Assembly (NCBI GenBank): GCA_035528295.1
Contig: DATKYY010000077.1
Coordinates: 1-22,948 of the forward strand
Length of the DNA: 22,948 bases
From: G020353235 sp035528295
GTDB taxonomy: Bacteria; Chloroflexota; Dehalococcoidia; Dehalococcoidales; JAUYDJ01
Direction: 5' to 3'
The position numbers and the translations under genes were made by a program. The notes beneath the pieces were generated by a model. It did not search any database, had not been told where the DNA came from, and was given only the letters and a program-made list of their open reading frames with translations. Below, in pieces: positions 20,876 to 22,948 of the stretch. Numbering within the stretch: position 1 is the first letter of the stretch; the number at the start of each line of letters is the position of its first letter.

Positions 20876-20895
20876 TTGTTATCCGGCTTTAGATT

Positions 20896-21894
20896 TTACA
20901 GGATGCGCTTCAGGCGGGGGTTGGGGGTAATGCCCGGGATGCGGCCCCGTTTGGCCATTGGCTTACCGTCTATTTCGTGCAGGTCGGCGGTAAAGTCAAT
21001 CGGCCTGGCGCCGCTGATATAGCGGCCGGCGCCGAAGCCATCAACCGGCGCCCCGTTCTCCAGAAAGTAGGTAATACGCTCCGGGTCAAGCCCGCCGCTG
21101 ACCAAAATCTTGATATGCTTGAAGCCAGCCTGGTCCAGTCTGGCCCTGACTTCCTTGACCAGATCAGCGGTAACCCGCCCCCGTTCGGCAGGGGTATCCA
21201 GTCTTATGCCGCTCAGCTTCTTCCCCATTGCCTCAGCCACCCGCAGGCTCTCCTCAGCCTCGTCCTTGAAGGTATCAACCAGGGAGATGCGGGGCACTTC
21301 GGGGGGCATATATTTATCAAAGGCGACGGTGGCTTTCACAGTATCACCGAAGGCAATAATCATGGCGTGGGGAATTGTCCCTGACGGCTCAATGCCGGCC
21401 AGTTTAGCCCCGGCGATGCTGGAGCAACCGGTGCAACCACCAACGATGGCGGCGTAGTCCATTCTACCGGCGACCGAGGGGTGGACTCCCCTGGCTCCGA
21501 AGCTGATAATCGGTATTCCCCTGGCAGCATCGGCGCATTCCCGGGCGGCGGTCGCCCAGCCGCTGCAGTGGGCAAGAATGCCGTCAATGGCGGTCTCGTA
21601 CATCCCGTAGCTCTGATAGGGAGCGGTGATGCGCAGCACCACTTCTTTCGCCGATATGCTGTCGCCCTCAGCCAGCGCCCATAGCTCTCGGTTATCTTTC
21701 GGTAGGACCCGCTCCAGCAGCGCCTTGACCTCCTCCATACCGCACAGTATCCCCGCCTGCTGGGGGAATACCTGCATGGTGGCTACCGGGTTAATCCCTT
21801 CCTTACGCAGTATTTCCACGGTGCGGGCAAAGTAAACATCGGCTGTCTCCCCGGAAATAATATCTTCATCGGGTTCAAATTTGGGTAACTTCAC
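20896..21894 (-). CDS. pncB: Nicotinate phosphoribosyltransferase
   Basis: The enzyme makes nicotinate mononucleotide from nicotinate and PRPP in NAD salvage. The 332-residue protein resembles the short archaeal-type branch. Features are SGETADVYFARTVEIL, the central ISFGARGVHPSVAGRMDYAAIVGGCTGCSSIAGAKLAGIEPSGTIPHAMI, RISLVDTFKDEAEESLRVAE, RLDTPAERG and the phosphate-binding ILVSGGLDPERI, then VDGFGAGRYI. GTG 21894 is chosen because AGGGGG lies eight bases before it; the in-frame GTG at 21903 touches that same sequence and lacks proper spacing. The gene directly follows the nicotinamidase gene, which supplies its substrate. Confidence 0.93.
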   Translation of the reverse strand: MKLPKFEPDEDIISGETADVYFARTVEILRKEGINPVATMQVFPQQAGILCGMEEVKALLERVLPKDNRELWALAEGDSISAKEVVLRITAPYQSYGMYETAIDGILAHCSGWATAARECADAARGIPIISFGARGVHPSVAGRMDYAAIVGGCTGCSSIAGAKLAGIEPSGTIPHAMIIAFGDTVKATVAFDKYMPPEVPRISLVDTFKDEAEESLRVAEAMGKKLSGIRLDTPAERGRVTADLVKEVRARLDQAGFKHIKILVSGGLDPERITYFLENGAPVDGFGAGRYISGARPIDFTADLHEIDGKPMAKRGRIPGITPNPRLKRIL

Positions 21895-21906
21895 TGGGCA
21901 CACCCC

Positions 21907-22425
21907 CTATCTGGTCAGTTTGGCGCCGAGCACCTTCTCCATATGCTCCAGGGCAAATTCGTGCATCGCCTCATCCGGTGAGGCAACGCAGTCGAGGGGT
22001 ACCTCCACTTCGTAGTCACGGTTACGGGCATCGGCGACGGTATGGAGCACGCAGATATTGGTCAGCACGCCGCAGATAATTAACTTCTCCGGCTTGAGCT
22101 CGCCTAGCTTTGTCTCCAGGGCGGTATCAAAGAAACCGCTATAACGCCTTTTGGTTAGTATCTCCCCGGCATATTTGGCTAGTTCCGGAATAACTTCGGT
22201 CTCCGCAGTGCCGGCAATGCAGTGCGGGGGGAACATCTTGAATTCAGCGTCATCGGGGTCATGCCGGTCGCAGATGAAGAAGACCTTTGAGTTCCGGGCG
22301 AGCCCCTCTTCCAGAAGGCGTTGAATACTGGGGATGATGCGGCGGGCTTTGGCGCCGATATACAGGGGATAGCCCTCCTCAAGGAAGCCCCTCAGCATGT
22401 CTATCACCAGAACGGCATTAGCCAT
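21907..22425 (-). CDS. pncA: Nicotinamidase (isochorismatase-like hydrolase)
   Basis: The 172-residue protein belongs to the cysteine-hydrolase superfamily and shows the full nicotinamidase set: the triad Asp9 (VLVIDML), Lys92 (LTKRRYSGFFDT) and Cys125 (GVLTNICVLHT), and the metal ligands Asp53, His55 and His68. It hydrolyses nicotinamide to nicotinate. ATG 22425 is preferred over GTG 22428 because GGGAGG lies six bases before it. The gene overlaps the upstream GalT-like gene by 8 nt and is followed by nicotinate phosphoribosyltransferase, so substrate channelling within one NAD-salvage operon is the likely arrangement. Other isochorismatase-family functions are possible but less likely given the neighbour. 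Confidence 0.92.
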   Translation of the reverse strand: MANAVLVIDMLRGFLEEGYPLYIGAKARRIIPSIQRLLEEGLARNSKVFFICDRHDPDDAEFKMFPPHCIAGTAETEVIPELAKYAGEILTKRRYSGFFDTALETKLGELKPEKLIICGVLTNICVLHTVADARNRDYEVEVPLDCVASPDEAMHEFALEHMEKVLGAKLTR

Positions 22426-22948
22426 CACCCACCTCCCTGGCTAAATACTGCCTCAGTTTGGCGGCTAAATCAAGCGGGTCGCTGGAGATGATACTCTGCG
22501 CATAAATCTCCATACCGCCCACATCCGAAGCCCGGCTGCTGAGGTCGCCCCGGTCAAGAAGCCGGACCAATACCGGGAAGCCCGCCCAGCTCTCTTCGGT
22601 TTGAGCGAGGGGTGGGGTTATCAGGCTGAGATTGAAAGACGTCACCCCCAGCCGGTCCCGGAAAAAGGTCAATACCTCATAGATTCTTTCCTTGAGAGAA
22701 AGATTTAGCTCTGCTGACATTAAAATAATCTCATTATTTTTGAAAGGGGTCAGGTGAGTAAGTATTTTAACCCCTTTCTTCTCCAGAGCACAATCTATAA
22801 GCCGGTGAATCTGAAACAGGTCGGCAAAGTAGTTTGAGCCGTAATTCTGCTGGTAGTTCAGGGCGGCCTGGCGCAGCCCTTCAATGCGGGCATAATGCCG
22901 GTTAGTGGTCAGCATCACCTGGGCATGCCCGTGATGAATTGAGGCCCC
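22418..22948 (-). CDS. GalT/HIT-superfamily nucleotidyltransferase-like protein (partial, 5' end outside window)
   Basis: The reading frame is open to the window edge (177 codons including stop), so the apparent GTG start at 22918 is not the real start. Upstream of it the frame encodes GASIHHGHAQV, which fits the HxHxQ active-site region of galactose-1-phosphate uridylyltransferase relatives (compare HPHAQ). The rest (HRLIDCALEKKGVKILTHLTPF..., then RLLDRGDLSSRASDVGGMEIYAQ) resembles the C-terminal half of that superfamily, including a late IIPR-like strand. The substrate cannot be named from this part. It overlaps the nicotinamidase gene by 8 nt and is likely co-transcribed with it. Confidence 0.62.
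   Translation of the reverse strand, partial: GASIHHGHAQVMLTTNRHYARIEGLRQAALNYQQNYGSNYFADLFQIHRLIDCALEKKGVKILTHLTPFKNNEIILMSAELNLSLKERIYEVLTFFRDRLGVTSFNLSLITPPLAQTEESWAGFPVLVRLLDRGDLSSRASDVGGMEIYAQSIISSDPLDLAAKLRQYLAREVGDG

Noticed and set aside
22418..22918. Complete gene starting at GTG 22918.
   Set aside because: The frame stays open to the window end and the upstream codons encode a conserved HxHxQ motif.

Overview
The window reads as chromosomal DNA from an anaerobic-type bacterium, most likely a Chloroflexota of the Dehalococcoidia kind. This is an inference from moderate GC content, compact housekeeping operons, a B12-dependent class II ribonucleotide reductase as the only RNR seen, separate genes for the TIGR03960-type radical SAM protein and its DUF2344 partner, and general protein character. 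No rRNA, tRNA, CRISPR array, IS element or phage gene was found.

Positions 1-3900 are the accessory part. On the minus strand lie a sensor-less soluble histidine kinase, an OmpR-family response regulator, a NarL-like regulator whose phospho-acceptor Asp is replaced by Asn, and two related small exported proteins with SipW-type signal peptides (the last cut by the window edge). Three tandem 11-bp repeats of the kind OmpR/PhoB proteins bind sit before the NarL-like gene. A leader with three hairpins precedes the complete exported-protein gene. On the plus strand, divergent from the kinase, a good promoter leads into the dead N-terminal stub of an FAD-dependent oxidoreductase, followed by a small two-TM protein.

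Positions 3900-13850 are housekeeping. rpsU and yqeY form an operon with a strong promoter and a textbook terminator, and purL's promoter overlaps that terminator. A NYN-domain nuclease-like gene is coupled to a TIGR03960-type radical SAM gene, convergent with purL. nrdR and nrdJ overlap by 4 nt; their promoter carries two NrdR boxes, one filling the -35/-10 spacer and one just downstream of the predicted start. An M16 zinc peptidase is transcribed divergently from nrdR.

Positions 13850-22948 contain groES-groEL under a CIRCE-like operator, a 61-aa membrane protein, and tsaD. tsaD is divergent from a plus-strand operon of a CNNM/CBS/CorC membrane protein, a DUF2344 protein and tilS. The window closes with a minus-strand group: a truncated GalT/HIT-superfamily protein, nicotinamidase and nicotinate phosphoribosyltransferase. 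The last two make a two-step NAD salvage path from nicotinamide to nicotinate mononucleotide.

Promoter, operator and terminator calls were made by eye from motif spacing. Protein calls come from motif recognition without database searches.
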